DNA of 64,000 nucleotides from Capillidium heterosporum (taxonomy: Eukaryota; Entomophthoromycota; Entomophthoromycetes; Entomophthorales; Capillidiaceae): contig WBMQ01000016.1 of assembly GCA_016630905.1 (NCBI GenBank), forward strand, positions 98,521 to 162,520, written 5' to 3'. Positions 21,459 through 33,372 of this stretch are shown piece by piece. The notes beneath the pieces were generated by a model. That model had not been told where the DNA came from. It saw only the letters and a list, made by a program, of their open reading frames with translations, and did no database searches. The position numbers were made by a program, and so were the translations under genes. Every line of letters starts with the position of its first letter. Positions within the stretch are counted from its first letter, which is position 1.

Positions 21459-22869
21459 ACTGAATATCTACAACTGCTATTCCTATCCAACTTGGGCTAC
21501 TATTTAAAAAGGTTAAAATTACCTTATACTCAACTTCCCATACTTTGGTATTTAGTCTATCTCCATATAAATTGAACGGTGACATTTATGTTTGAAATCA
21601 CGTCCAGCTCTTTGCTAGACTAGGTCGATCTTTAACTATTGCAGTGTCTATTGGTTATAATGAAATGATGAATTAATTTAACTAAATTTGTTGATTTAAT
21701 ATGCCTTATTGGTTATAAATGGAAAGGCGCCAATTTCGAAGAACCTATAGAAGTGTAGTAAGTATGGTGTATCCATATGCCTTCTGGAAAACCTAATTTA
21801 AAGGCTGTGACTTCAACCAAATATAGATATAGGCATATTCCAGTATGGTCAAAAATCGTACTTTAATTCTATAGTCTTCCATGCTCAATATGCAAAAATA
21901 ACATTCTTTACTCAAATCTTTGGGAAATTTTCAACTTAATTCCAGTTATATAAACCTAAATCTTCACTACAATTGTATGCTTTACAAAAGTGTACCATAA
22001 ATTGTGTTTAGATGGATTACACCTTCAAACTATAATTTCCAAGTGGTTTAAAGTTTAGTGCATGTATGCCCGATAGCATAGTATTTGTTTCAAATGTGTA
22101 TATGCAGTTAGGCTTTTGAGTAATTTAGCTTATAAATGGGCATAAATTGACATTTATAGCTACTACTCCATCTTGAAAATAGGTGATGATGTAAAAGTCA
22201 AGAATTGAGACTATCTAACTTTGTTGAATGTGGCACATTGTATAAAGAAATACACAAAAAACCATCTTAATTCCACTTGAAGCGCATTTTGATTGTTAGT
22301 ACCTCCACCTCTTTCAATTATTAATGTAAGGCCGCTGAATACCTTTTCCATTTGATAAAAGTTGATCCAACTTCATTTTATAAAACTTATGCAATACGAT
22401 TCTTGAAATAATCGTACAATTTATTTTAAATTATGGGAAGAATTTAAAAGTTCAAATTGGATTGATAATTTAATAGAAATTTGTAATTGTGATTATTGGC
22501 AATAACTTTCACTAAAAAGTCCAAGGTTGCCAAGACAATGTAATAAACAAAGATTTGAAGAGTACTCATATACTATAATTAAATTTATCTCTACATTTAC
22601 AAAAATTACCAACTTTTGATATAGCACTTTTACATATATTTAAATGAAAGTACTATTTCCTTTGAAAGTATAAAGTGTCGAATCAGCTTCCAAGATTTAA
22701 TTGTAGTTCATTTACATATTACTTAAACATTGGTATCTAATTATATATACAGGTAGAAATTTAAACTTTAATGATTAGTTTATATAAAAATCGAAATTTA
22801 TATTCAATGTAGGTATAGTTATTAGCATACTAAACCAAGCAAGTCTTTACCTAATTAATACCAAGTTGC
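21459..22869. other. Intergenic gap, no gene seen
   Basis: AT-rich spacer upstream of paralogue 2. I find no open frame with protein-like content and no RNA gene. Confidence 0.5.
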
Positions 22870-23368
22870 TGTTGGGAAACGTCCACAAGGAACGTTCACC
22901 AGCTGGGGTTAGCCAGGGAGCAACGGTAGCCAGGACTCCATAAAGGCTAAGAACGTTGACCATAAGGCTATATAAGGAGGAGGCTCGGGCTTGTAGCCTA
23001 ATCCAGAGACGGTGGGCAGATAGGAATACTCCAAGGGTAGCCATCAGGCTAAGGAGCACAGTCGGGTTCATTGGTTCAGGAGGGTTCTAGGGTTTAGTTC
23101 AGATCAATTCGGTTCAGTTCTTTTGTTCGGTTCAGATCAGCGCAACTCTCTACTGTCGAGGGATGCCGATTATCAGTTCTACGTTATACTATGCAGGGAG
23201 TCTATACTATGCCAATAGTAGAAGAAATATCAAATGATTCAATACGTTTATTTAATAATAACTTAACCTACTACTAAGTTCACCGTGGGCCTTATATAGG
23301 TGACTTGTCTTTAGTAGTTGGTACTTAGGATACTAGTAATTGACGTTTTCCCTAATCCATCAGTAACA
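22847..23368 (-). mobile_element. LTR-like element with TATA, poly(A) signal and a short membrane-protein frame
   Basis: This block is visibly more GC-rich than its surroundings. On the minus strand it starts TGTTACTGATGG at 23368, carries TATATAAG (23299-23292) and AATAAA (23252-23247), then a 74-codon frame (23071-22847). That frame has a hydrophobic protein (MNPTVLLSLMATLGVFLSAH). A CCCAACA at about 22870 could be the far TG...CA end (about 499 bp). Alternatively the LTR ends at CCTCGACA (23154), and the frame is the start of an internal region that has been lost. No target-site duplication seen. U3-R-like order supports a retroelement LTR; the family is not identified. Confidence 0.5.
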
Positions 23369-23887
23369 CTATTCCTCTTGTTTTCTGGGCATTCGTCATT
23401 AACCCAAGAAATGCCAAGGCTGATTTAGAGACAGTCAATGCTAAATAAAACGCTTAATTCATGCTAAAGAGAAAAGAACTTCTAGCATTGCTAGGATCGA
23501 TGCCGAACTGGTAATCTATGTGTCCGGAATGTAAAACTGAATTCTAGTTATTAAGTGAAGCTACAGCTGATTAGAAGTATTTCCTTACAGTTGCACTATA
23601 AAGTAAAACTCGATGTAGGCTGTATTTATGTAGCTAAAGTTTGAGGTAAGCCACCATACTGTAAGCTAAATTTCATTCCTATTGGTTTCTTACTAGCTTA
23701 TAAAGGTACTGTTATTAGCCAGTACTTAACGGTATTTTTCAGCTTATATCAAATTCCACTGTATACGTCATAGTTCTATTCAAGTTTAATAGTGAAGCCC
23801 ATAAAGCGAAACTGAGTTGATAAGCTTTCAAATTTCAACTAAATAAAAGTCGAACCGATCAAGCTTATTGAACTCTTATACGAAAAG
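23369..23887. other. Spacer and promoter region of ATG6
   Basis: No gene recognised between the LTR-like block and the ATG of ATG6. Confidence 0.5.
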
Positions 23888-25749
23888 ATGTCTATATTAA
23901 CCTGCCAACGATGCAAGACAGTCGTCAAAAGTCACGAAAGTTTGTTGGATGTCAACGCCTCTACCTACGACCTAATGGCTAGTAAGTTTGTATCCATACT
24001 TTATTATTTTCATTTAAATTTCAAAAGCTATATTGATATCCTTCCTTTTCCAAAATTAAATTAGGTATCGTACCAGCCGACAAAGCGGAACGTTTCAAAA
24101 GCTTGAAGGAATTAAGTATCCAAGAGGAGGTCGAACCACTAACTTCAAATGGCCAACTTGCATCTAATTCCAACTTCCCAACTCCCAACTACAAAGAAGA
24201 GCTACAACAATCTTTTGAAAATCCAATGGATTCTTTCGTTCTATTAGGAGCTTCCCAACTCAACGCAGCTGCATTTAATCCCAACTTAAATTCCAATGAC
24301 CTTAACCGTACCAAAGACTTTAACTCACCTATACGTAGACGTAACCAGCTCAACAGTGCCGACGAACGTTTAAACCAACCCAACGAAAATTTGTCGGCAA
24401 CTTTGATGTGTAGGCAGACTGGATTATTCCACAAACTGGATGTCCAACAAAAACTAATGGATCTACTCAATAGTTCGACGGCCTTCCAACACCCTTTATG
24501 TAACTCATGCTGCCACTTTCTAATAAAGGCGTTGAACGAAAAGTTGGAGGGATTGGAATTGGAACGTAGTCGATTGAAGCAGTTCAATGAGAAGATTGTG
24601 GGGAGTAAAGGAGGGCTAGAAGACTTGGAGACATTGAAGCGGACGGTTGAAGAGGTAATTGTTTATATGTTTTAAATGGTTAGTTTATTTTACCAATTTA
24701 GCTGCGCAGGGACGAGAAAGCTTCCATTGATTCCTTATACCAGTTCGAAAAGCAGTTGGAAAACCTCAAATCCGAAATAAAAGTTCTGGAGGAGGAATCT
24801 AAGGATCTTGATAGGCAGGAGGCTGAGTACCTATTTGAATCGAATATTAAACTAACCGCTTGTTTTGAAAACTTTAGGTACTACCAGAAGTTAAATACCG
24901 AATGTCTGAAGCAGACCCGAATACTCAAGGAACGCAGTTCAACAGAAGCCAGGTACGAATGCGATCAACTGCAGCTGAGTTTTTTGCATCGGACTTCCGT
25001 CTTGGTAGACCTCTTCCCCATCGATCAAGTCGATGGTGTAGGCACAATAGGTGGCTTGAGGCTAGGAAGGCTAGATCCTGCCCACCAGGTAGCTTATAAC
25101 TTTAGTCCCAAAGTTCCGTCCATCTAATCATTTTAAATTCTTATTGATAGACGTCGTGGCCAGAAATTAACGCAGCTTGGGGCCAGGCTGTTTTAGCTTT
25201 ACACACGTTAGCCACCTTGAACAAATTCCAGTTCGATGGGTACCTTTCAGCTTTTCCATCATATACTCAATTTTTATTCTAGGTACCGTCTTCATCCTCA
25301 CGGTTCTTTCTCCACCATCGAAAAATTGGAAGTTGGCAATCACAGCCTGCCCAATGGGGGTAGCAATAATAATAGTAGTACTATGTTGGAGTTGTACTTA
25401 CCATCCGACGCCACCATCTTTCGAATCTTTTTAATCAACAAATACGATGCTGCTATGAACGCCTACTTGATGTGTCTGGATCAGTTGATGAACTACTTTA
25501 AAAAGAAGTTTGACAAGAAGTTCGCCTTACCTTACAGGTACTTTTAATCTATATATTTAAACCAAAAAGGTAGCTAATAACCCTTTTAAAATTTTATGTA
25601 GGATTGAACCAGGATTTATCAATAATATACCGCTCAAGTACCAGTTCAAAGATCTAATTAGTTGGACTAGAGCTTTACGATATCTGCTACGACTGTTGAA
25701 GGATTTAATTAGTTTCTATACCAAGTACCAGACACCAAGGTTGAAATAG
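23888..25749 (+). CDS. ATG6: Beclin 1/Atg6 autophagy protein, subunit of the Vps34 PI3-kinase complexes
   Basis: Six exons: 23888-23981, 24065-24654, 24702-25088, 25151-25239, 25283-25537 and 25602-25749. Frames join exactly to give 520 residues. The N-terminus has the CxxC of Beclins (CQRC, residues 6-9). A BH3-like DSFVLLGAS lies near residue 87, a coiled coil at roughly 170-300, and the C-terminal evolutionarily conserved domain has GTIGGLRLGRL, WPEINAAWGQAVLALHTLA, YRLHPHGSFSTIEKL and KYDAAMNAYLMCLDQLM. Known role: scaffold of Vps34-Vps15 complexes in autophagosome formation and endosomal sorting. It lies between Zn2Cys6 paralogues 2 and 3 with no evident link to them. Confidence 0.95.
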
Positions 25750-28079
25750 GATTTGAACATTTGAGTTTGAGGCTGGGATTGAAAGAGTATTGTAAAAAAG
25801 AGTGAGGTAGGCCATCCCTTTATCTAAAAACTGACTATCATGTAAACTTATTGAGAATTCCAGAGGAGTTTATTGTACTTGGGTATAAAAGGCTATGATT
25901 GTTTTTACTTTATTACTTATTTTGAAAGACTGCATCACCAACCTTTACGCAACCAGTATAGTCTTGTAACTTCCAACTACTTGAGGCTTTATTATTTTTA
26001 AAATAAAATCGCTTTGTTGATTTATTTATAGTGAAGTTTTTTGTTATTCTACCTATACGTTTAAAGATTGATAATATCATTTCTTTTTTACTCCTCTTTA
26101 TTTTAATGAATCTTGTCGATGCTATTTAAATAGGGATGGAGCTTTACCGAGCTGGGCTAAAAACTTTAATAGGTAAATAATGATACCCGGTAAGGCATTG
26201 GGAACTAAAGTAATGGTACCTGTAAGTTGGATTTCTACTATAAAATTTGGTCTTGGAAATAAGAATCCTTATATTTACTTTCATGGCTGCCTCTATTTCC
26301 ACCTTGAATATTGACATCATCATCTATCATTATCCTAGGACTTACCAACTTATATTATTTACAAGTTTGCTTGGATATTCAAACTAAATACCAAAGGTGG
26401 TAGAAATTTTGAAACTATTTCTACTCCAGGTTGGAAGTTGGATGTAAGTATACAAGTCAACGTCACCAGAAGCTTACTTGAACCTAACTTTAGTTTAGTT
26501 GACCTACCTCCTATCCTTGCCAACTTCTCTTAAAGTAGGAGAAAAAACTAGCTTTTCTAGTATCACTTATAGTTTCAAATGAATATTTCAGTTTGTAAAG
26601 GGATATTCATATTTCCTATAATATAAAGCGATTATAGAAGTTTGACATAGGGAGCTGAGAGTTTAAATGAGGATAGGAACTGCCAAAGGAATCAAGCTAG
26701 TTGTATGGTACGATGTAAAAATTTATTGGGTCGAACTACCTTTCAAATAATATAATTTTGATAGAAAAGGGTGTTAGGTAAATATGATAATGGTATGCCA
26801 TCCCAAGGTTAGTTGATTCAGTTTACAATAGCGTAGTTTTTACTACACCTGACATAACCCATGAAATTTAGAACAAGGTAGTAAAAACATCTTTGTGTAT
26901 TTATCTTTAAACTATTTTATTCAAGATATAATATGTATTATTTTATTACATATATTAACTAAATCCTGTTGACCCACAAATCTATCATGGAAACTATCCA
27001 TTGACAGTTTGAAAGGTCTCTTCACGCAAACTAGTAATTTTATCGGACTTACTGTTTACACTATTGTCGAATAGTATATCATGCTGGAATATAATCAACT
27101 ATGCTGATTATTGTAAATCCACTTTCTATCCTAAGTAATTTATTTGAATGCCTTGACATATATTACTATAAATTAAATAAACCCATAAATCCGATTGAAA
27201 CTTCCGAAATATCGGATGGGTTTCTGTAGCTTAGCTTGTAAGAAATTGTTTCGACTTGAATGTTTATTAATTTTTGAAATTGGACCTGTGAGTCTAGTCA
27301 GGACTAAACTACTTGGCATTCCTTCTCACCAAAATATTTCGAGTTACTTGATGAAGCTACCTTGAACTTTGACTTACTGTTCAATTCAGCTCAAGTATAA
27401 TTACATGATTTTGCTGAATCAAATAATATTTTATTGGAGTTTTACAAAAGCATGTTTGAATTATAAGTTGCTTTAGCAAACAAACAAAATGCATAGTGAC
27501 CGAGAAGTTAAAAGTTTATTATGTAAAACCAACACATCAAAATTTTAACTTCGGAATCAGCTTAGACTTACCAATATCGAGCCAAAAGCTTTACAGCAAA
27601 GGAGCTGTTTCTCATTTAGTAACGATACCTTACAAGATTAAGTTTTGGCAGTTTATTTAGAGATATAACTGGGAGGGTCGATCAATACTCATTTGTGTAA
27701 GCAGCTTCCCAAATACCAATTTAAATGTATTTGTTACTTGAACATAATGGCACTATACAAAACTTTGAAACTCAAAAATTAATTAGAATCTCGCTCTAGC
27801 CAATAGAAGTCTAGTATTTCAAAGTTTAAAGGCTTAGTTCAATTTAAGATATTCTCGAATGAACAGGTTTGCTATGAAATTACTGGCTGTTATAAAAGCA
27901 CAATTTTCCAAATACGCCACGCTTTATCAATTAAGCTTCAGCCTGTATAAGTTTTAGGCACTGCCCAAACTCGTTTCAAACAGATACTATAAATAGTGGA
28001 CTCTAGCTTATTAAGTTGAATGATTTTTTTGCTAAATAACGCCAAGGTTCGTCTTATACTCCAGTTATAGGCATTCAAG
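25750..28079. other. Long intergenic gap, no gene seen
   Basis: 2.3 kb of AT-rich DNA between ATG6 and paralogue 3. I find no conserved frame, RNA gene or repeat. It should hold the ATG6 3' end and the promoter of paralogue 3. Confidence 0.5.
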
Positions 28080-29915
28080 ATGAGCGATGTCAAAGTTCCA
28101 AAATACGCCTGCGATACCTGTAGGAAACGAAAGATCAGCTGTAGTAAAACTGTACCTCTTTGTATCCAATGCATTACCTTCAACTATAAATGCACCTACA
28201 CCTTCGTGCCAAAGGAAAAAAGCAAGTCGACTTCAATATCGAAGCCCAAGATCAAACTTATTATTTTCAATTCCAAAAGGGTTGTCGACTATACCAACCA
28301 AGCACAAACATTAGGTGGGGAGTCAAATTCTAATTTCGCCGAACTAGGTAACTTAGACCACAAAATTCATCTGGATCAAAACAAAGTTTTGATCTGCAAG
28401 CCTAAGGACATCCAAAAGGTGAGTGTGGGAGCTAGTTTCGCATCAGAGTACTTCAACACCAAGTTTAATATGCTGATGACGTTTTTTAACAACACAACCT
28501 TCGAGAAGAACCAGAAAGTATATGTATCTACTACCGGTAGCATGGACTACTACGGTGTGACCCCAGTTGCTAAATTTCTAACCATGTATGTTGTCCACTT
28601 CTCCAAACCAGATAACTTGAACCGCATGTACTTGGACCGTAAACCATTTAACCCAGCCTGTCTACCTCCAATAACCACCTTGATTGATGTACAGAGTTTG
28701 CAGGATAGGTTGGTAGCAGCTTCGGTAACCGACATGTGCATACGAGCATACTTTCAGTTCTTCCATCCCTACCTTCCAGTCGTCAATAGGAGGTCAATAG
28801 TGCAAAACTTTGAGAAACACTCCCCCATACTTACCAACACCATATGCTCGGTAGGATGTGGCTACCTACCCCATATTTCCGACAACATACGTGATTGGTT
28901 CAGCGATAAAGCTTCCCAATTTTTGAAGGAGTCGTATTTGACCTGTAGCTTGGACACATGTAGTGCATTGCTTATAACATGCAACTTCCAGCACGGCCCT
29001 AAAAGTTTCAGTAGGGGCTTTTTCGATTTAGGTAAGGCCATACGTATGGGTTACTGTTTAGGTTTGGACCATGATCCCAAACCTGGTACCGATCAAGAAA
29101 CTAAAGAGTTGCGTTTACGTTTGTGGTGGTGGTGCCATATCTCTGACAAATTGTACGCAATCGGCATAAACGGTGTTTTGACTCACGACTTTCGGCTTGC
29201 TGATAGATCCTACCCCAAATTAAAATCCTTGGATATATTTGAGGATGAAATGGATGAGACTTACCAGTTCACTATGGAGTGCAGCTGCCTCTACACTAAA
29301 CTACTTTCCCAACTCTGCAAGCTGTTAGATCTCATATTGCGTAGAATCAAGTTTACTGAAATCATCCCTGACGACAAAGTGGAAGAGATGTACCATATGG
29401 CTACAGCTTCAGCTCAACACCTTGAGCTATGGGAGGCCCAGACTACTCTCCAATTCCAATCGATAAATTCTACCAAGCCTAAATATATTCAAGATGTAGC
29501 CAAACCCTTCATTCTAAATTTACGACTTATTTGCAATTCAACGCTGTTATGCCTTTACCAGATCTTCAACAAGGTCAAGCAGGTCAGCTTAAAATACTAC
29601 TTTGAGATGAAAGCGACCTTGGTCTCCGACAGTATGGTGGAGGCTGCTTTGGTTTTGGGAAATGATATTTACTTTAGTGGTATGACGTACAAGTTTCCGG
29701 CTCTAGCTAGTGCTGCCTTCTACCAGATAAAGAACTGCAAATCGAAGGATCGCAGCGTCTCCAACAAAGCTTTAATGAATGTAAAGGCCATACTACGAAT
29801 TTTTAACCATATGAAGGTATATTATGCATTGGCTTACGAAAGCTTTAACATGGTACTGATGTTGGCAAGGGCTGAGAAAATAGATTTGGGCGAGGAGTTC
29901 GAGGGAATGAATTGA
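28080..29915 (+). CDS. Zn2Cys6 fungal-type transcription factor, paralogue 3 (mosaic)
   Basis: 611 residues, one exon. The zinc cluster is ACDTCRKRKISC...CIQCITFNYKC. The first 160 residues resemble paralogue 2 (ASFASEYFNTKF). Residues about 165-352 are virtually identical to paralogue 1, including silent sites (28572-29134). After that the protein returns to an independent sequence (LYAIGINGVLTHDFRLAD). A mosaic of this kind is the signature of gene conversion from, or into, paralogue 1, which lies 10 kb away in opposite orientation. Middle-domain hallmark LRLWWWCHISDK present. Ends ARAEKIDLGEEFEGMN. Confidence 0.9.
   Translation: MSDVKVPKYACDTCRKRKISCSKTVPLCIQCITFNYKCTYTFVPKEKSKSTSISKPKIKLIIFNSKRVVDYTNQAQTLGGESNSNFAELGNLDHKIHLDQNKVLICKPKDIQKVSVGASFASEYFNTKFNMLMTFFNNTTFEKNQKVYVSTTGSMDYYGVTPVAKFLTMYVVHFSKPDNLNRMYLDRKPFNPACLPPITTLIDVQSLQDRLVAASVTDMCIRAYFQFFHPYLPVVNRRSIVQNFEKHSPILTNTICSVGCGYLPHISDNIRDWFSDKASQFLKESYLTCSLDTCSALLITCNFQHGPKSFSRGFFDLGKAIRMGYCLGLDHDPKPGTDQETKELRLRLWWWCHISDKLYAIGINGVLTHDFRLADRSYPKLKSLDIFEDEMDETYQFTMECSCLYTKLLSQLCKLLDLILRRIKFTEIIPDDKVEEMYHMATASAQHLELWEAQTTLQFQSINSTKPKYIQDVAKPFILNLRLICNSTLLCLYQIFNKVKQVSLKYYFEMKATLVSDSMVEAALVLGNDIYFSGMTYKFPALASAAFYQIKNCKSKDRSVSNKALMNVKAILRIFNHMKVYYALAYESFNMVLMLARAEKIDLGEEFEGMN
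28572..29134 (+). repeat. 563-bp near-identical tract shared with 17815-18377 (inverted)
   Basis: Partner of the tract in paralogue 1. Starts at AAATTTCTAACCATG and ends at TTTGTGGTGGTGGTG in both copies, without gaps and with about eight substitutions. Confidence 0.9.
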
Positions 29916-30734
29916 GAGGATGCATCTTTGGGGAAAAGTTTAAAGTCGTATGAACTATGTATATACGATAAAGGGCGATTGGGCTGATGAGCATGTGAGT
30001 AATTTATAATTCGTATATCTTTTTGAGTGATGTTTAAAGTAAAATATACTTGGTTACAGTTTAGAATGAGGCTTGGAAATTTTTACTAGAGGAAGTTACT
30101 ACCCAGTTCAGCAAAATTGGGCAGTTTTTTATAAGCTCAATTATATAACAGTGAATTACAATTTTGAACGTATTGGCATTATGCTTTGAAGCTAAAAACT
30201 TAAGCTGGTAAAACAATCTAAATCTATAGATAAAGCTGCCTAGTTCCTCTTTTATTTTGGCTCTATTCAAGAATTCCCAAGGTAACTAGGTAATTTCCAT
30301 ATCCTAACGACACCCTTTACCGCTAAATTTAGGTTCCTATTCAAAATACTTTGACTAAGATATTGAGATCAATTTGACCAGCTAACTTCCCATACGTTGA
30401 GGTAAAATTAGTTTCACCTTCATCTATATCGGCATGGAGCGAAGGATATTTGAATATACTTTGAATCAAAAATATTTCATTACTCTTTCTATTTATAGAA
30501 GCTATGAACGACGAATCCTCAGCTTTACAATGTGATGAGCTTTTTTATATCAAATCCATCACAACATTTTAGTTAAGCCTTTAGCTTTTGTAAAATCTTT
30601 GCCATTGTCTAAACTCCTATTCCGAACAACATAAATAGCGAACCTTATCAAAATTCAAGTGCAATACTTTAATTTTTCGATATCGAAGCAATACTAGCAA
30701 GTATTTATTTACACTTTATTTGTAAAAGCTCAAG
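29916..30734. other. Spacer between paralogues 3 and 4
   Basis: No gene recognised. The open frame on the minus strand at 30061-30270 has no conserved features. Confidence 0.5.
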
Positions 30735-32564
30735 ATGCCCAACCCCACAATTTCAAAGCACGCTTGCGATACCTGTAGGCGACGAAAAGTTAGCTGCAAC
30801 AGAGTGATGCCCTTATGTATGCAATGTTCCGACTTTCAATACAAATGTAGTTATACTTTTGTCACCAAAATCAAGACCAAAAAGTTGGTTCCCAAATCGA
30901 AGTCGAAGCTTATCATATTCGATCCCAAAGGAATGGTCAGCTACTGCAACAGTGCCCGAATATCAAGTCAAAGACGCGAAAGATCAATTTTCAAACCAGA
31001 GTCATCCAACCACGCTGACAATGAGATCGATTTAGGAAACTGCAAGTTTTTAGTTTACAAATCTAAGGACGTACAGAAATTAACCTTAAATTCCAATCTA
31101 AAGTCCGAATATTTCAACAGCAAGTTCGATATACTGATGACCTTCTTCAACAGTGCTTTAGTTGACAAGAATCAGAAAGTTTACATCTCGACGACTGGCA
31201 GTATGGACTACTACGGTGTCACCCCAGTCGCCAAATTTCTGACCATGTACGTGATCCACTTTGCCAAGCCTACCAACTTGAACCAGATGTTTTTAGATCG
31301 CAAACCTAGTAAACCGGCGACGTTACCTCCCATAACCAAGTTGCTCAATTTGGAGCATCTGCAAGATGAATTGGCAGCATTTTCAATAACCGATACATGT
31401 ATAAAAGCCTACTTCAAATACTGCCACCCCCATCATCCAGTCGTCAACCCTAGATCTTTAATTCAAAACTGGGAAAAGCATGACAAAGTTCTAACTAACA
31501 TCATCGTTTCAGTTGGCTGTGGCTACTTACCTCAAATTTCCGATAGGATACGAGATTACTTTTCCGATCGCTCAACCAAACTACTCGAGTCTTCGTATAC
31601 AAAATGCAATTTGGATACAATTAGTGCCCTTCTCATCATGTCCAACTTTCAACACAACCCCAAAACTTTCAGCAAAGGTTTCTTTAACTTGGGGTTGGCT
31701 ATTCGCATGGGCTACGCACTAGGTTTGGATCAAGATCCACCTACCAATGTTGACAAAGAAACTAAAGAGTTAAGGAATCGCATCTGGTGGTGGTGTCATA
31801 TATTCGACAAGCTGTATGCCTACGGTATGAACGGTGTCATGTGTCACGATGTACACATTACTAATAGACCTTTTCCCAAACTAAGCACCATGGATGGCGA
31901 AGATGAAGCTTCCAAGTTCGAGATGGAGTGTAGCTGTTTATCTACCCAACTTCTATCCCAGCTCTGTCAACTTTTGTATCCCATCATGCGCAAGTTTAAG
32001 TTTACCGAAATAATCCCAGAAGCTAAAGTCAATGAGATGTATCGATTGACCACTGCTTCAGCTCAGCATCTAGAGCTGTGGGAGAGTAGGGTATCTATCC
32101 AATTTGAAAGCCTAATTTGTAAAAAACCTCAGTGGGCTCAAAAAGTAGCAAATACTTTTATCCTACACCTAAAGTTGGTATCGCAATCGACGTTACTTTG
32201 TCTCTATCAAACATTCAACAAGATCAAAGATGTGGGTCTAAAGGCTTACTTTGAGTCCAAAGCTACTAATGCATCCAACAAAACTATTGAGATGGCTCTG
32301 GAACTTGGTAAAGATATCTACTTTACTGGTATCACCAACAAGTTTCCAATTCTGGGTAATGCCGTTTTCTATCAAATCAAAAATAGCAAATCAAAGAACC
32401 AACAAATTGCTCAAAAGGCTTTACAGAACGTCAAGGCGGTGATACGCATAATGAACAATTTGAAGATCTATTGTTCGTTGAGTTCATGTTGCTTGAGTAT
32501 GGTGCTGCTGCTGGCTCGAGCTGAAAAGTTAGATCTGGGTGAAGAGTTTGACGATATAGATTAG
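30735..32564 (+). CDS. Zn2Cys6 fungal-type transcription factor, paralogue 4
   Basis: 609 residues, one exon. The zinc cluster is ACDTCRRRKVSC...CMQCSDFQYKC with the canonical spacing. The middle domain keeps AYFKYCHPHHPVVNPRS and LRNRIWWWCHIFDKLYAYG. More diverged than paralogues 1-3 in the linker, but shares VSVGCGYLPQISDRIRD and SNFQHNPKTFSKGFFNLGLAIRMGY. Tandem, same strand, about 820 bp after paralogue 3. Ends ARAEKLDLGEEFDDID. Target genes unknown. Confidence 0.9.
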   Translation: MPNPTISKHACDTCRRRKVSCNRVMPLCMQCSDFQYKCSYTFVTKIKTKKLVPKSKSKLIIFDPKGMVSYCNSARISSQRRERSIFKPESSNHADNEIDLGNCKFLVYKSKDVQKLTLNSNLKSEYFNSKFDILMTFFNSALVDKNQKVYISTTGSMDYYGVTPVAKFLTMYVIHFAKPTNLNQMFLDRKPSKPATLPPITKLLNLEHLQDELAAFSITDTCIKAYFKYCHPHHPVVNPRSLIQNWEKHDKVLTNIIVSVGCGYLPQISDRIRDYFSDRSTKLLESSYTKCNLDTISALLIMSNFQHNPKTFSKGFFNLGLAIRMGYALGLDQDPPTNVDKETKELRNRIWWWCHIFDKLYAYGMNGVMCHDVHITNRPFPKLSTMDGEDEASKFEMECSCLSTQLLSQLCQLLYPIMRKFKFTEIIPEAKVNEMYRLTTASAQHLELWESRVSIQFESLICKKPQWAQKVANTFILHLKLVSQSTLLCLYQTFNKIKDVGLKAYFESKATNASNKTIEMALELGKDIYFTGITNKFPILGNAVFYQIKNSKSKNQQIAQKALQNVKAVIRIMNNLKIYCSLSSCCLSMVLLLARAEKLDLGEEFDDID

Positions 32565-32763
32565 AAATTTGAGAAACTCTTTTGTAGAGTAAAGGAGTAA
32601 ATAAGTACTACTTTATTTCAAATTTAATAATATCTATTATAAAATAAAGGAAAAGCTAAATTTAGTAAAACTTTTTTAAAGTCTTATACATCTTTGCCAA
32701 ATGCGTATTGTCTATAGGATATTCATCACAATTATAAAAATTTTTGTATCTTTCGTTTTTATA

Positions 32764-33372
32764 TTAGTTATAGCCCACATAATCACTACTATTTTCTTTA
32801 TAATAAATCTCGACATTGCTTTCGTTCTCATATTCAATGCAATTGTCATCGCTGCTTCCATATTTAACTTTTAAATCGCTTTCCTAATCACCTTCACCTT
32901 CGTTTTTATCTTCATCTTAATCTTGGTTCTCATCTCATTCTTCTTCCTCTCTTTCTATATAGCCATTATCATCACCACTACTCTGAATGGTAAATATGTA
33001 AGGATCCTTCATAAATATGTTGAAAATAATACACAACATACTGTATTGCAGTTTCAGGTGTTTGCACTAAGAAATCAAAAAATCAATTATGTTTTTGATT
33101 TTCTCTTTGTAGTCGTTGCCATCCTTGGTACCAGCTTGATGCATTCCTACCATAAATTGCCTATCCGTTGCAGCATCGTAAACTAAAAAATTAATGATCC
33201 CTAGTTCAGTAACCACATTCTTCTTAATAAAGTAGTCCTTGTCCTCGTACAACTCATGTATGAAGTTCATAGCCTGCTTAACATTGGATTGTGATACGGA
33301 CTGTGCTTCCTTTAAAGCCACATTCAAGTTTTCAAAGTGACTATCGATTATGTTTTCAACCAGACCTGTCAT
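32764..33372 (-). pseudogene. Decayed member of the MCQAG protein family
   Basis: Starts at an ATG (33372) with MTGLVENIIDSHFENLNVAL, then QSNVKQAMNFIHELY, YFIKKNVVTELGIINFLVY and FMVGMHQAGTKDG, which is the family core with His for Cys and Asn for Asp. The frame stops at TAG near 33067. Beyond it, in another frame, MKDPYIFTIQSSGDDNG matches MKGPYAF of the 14.5-kb gene. An acidic tail follows (REEEE, then EDEDKNEGEGD), broken by further stops and ending at 32764. Start and core survive, but frameshift and tail stops make a pseudogene. A truncated protein of 101 residues is possible. Confidence 0.7.
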
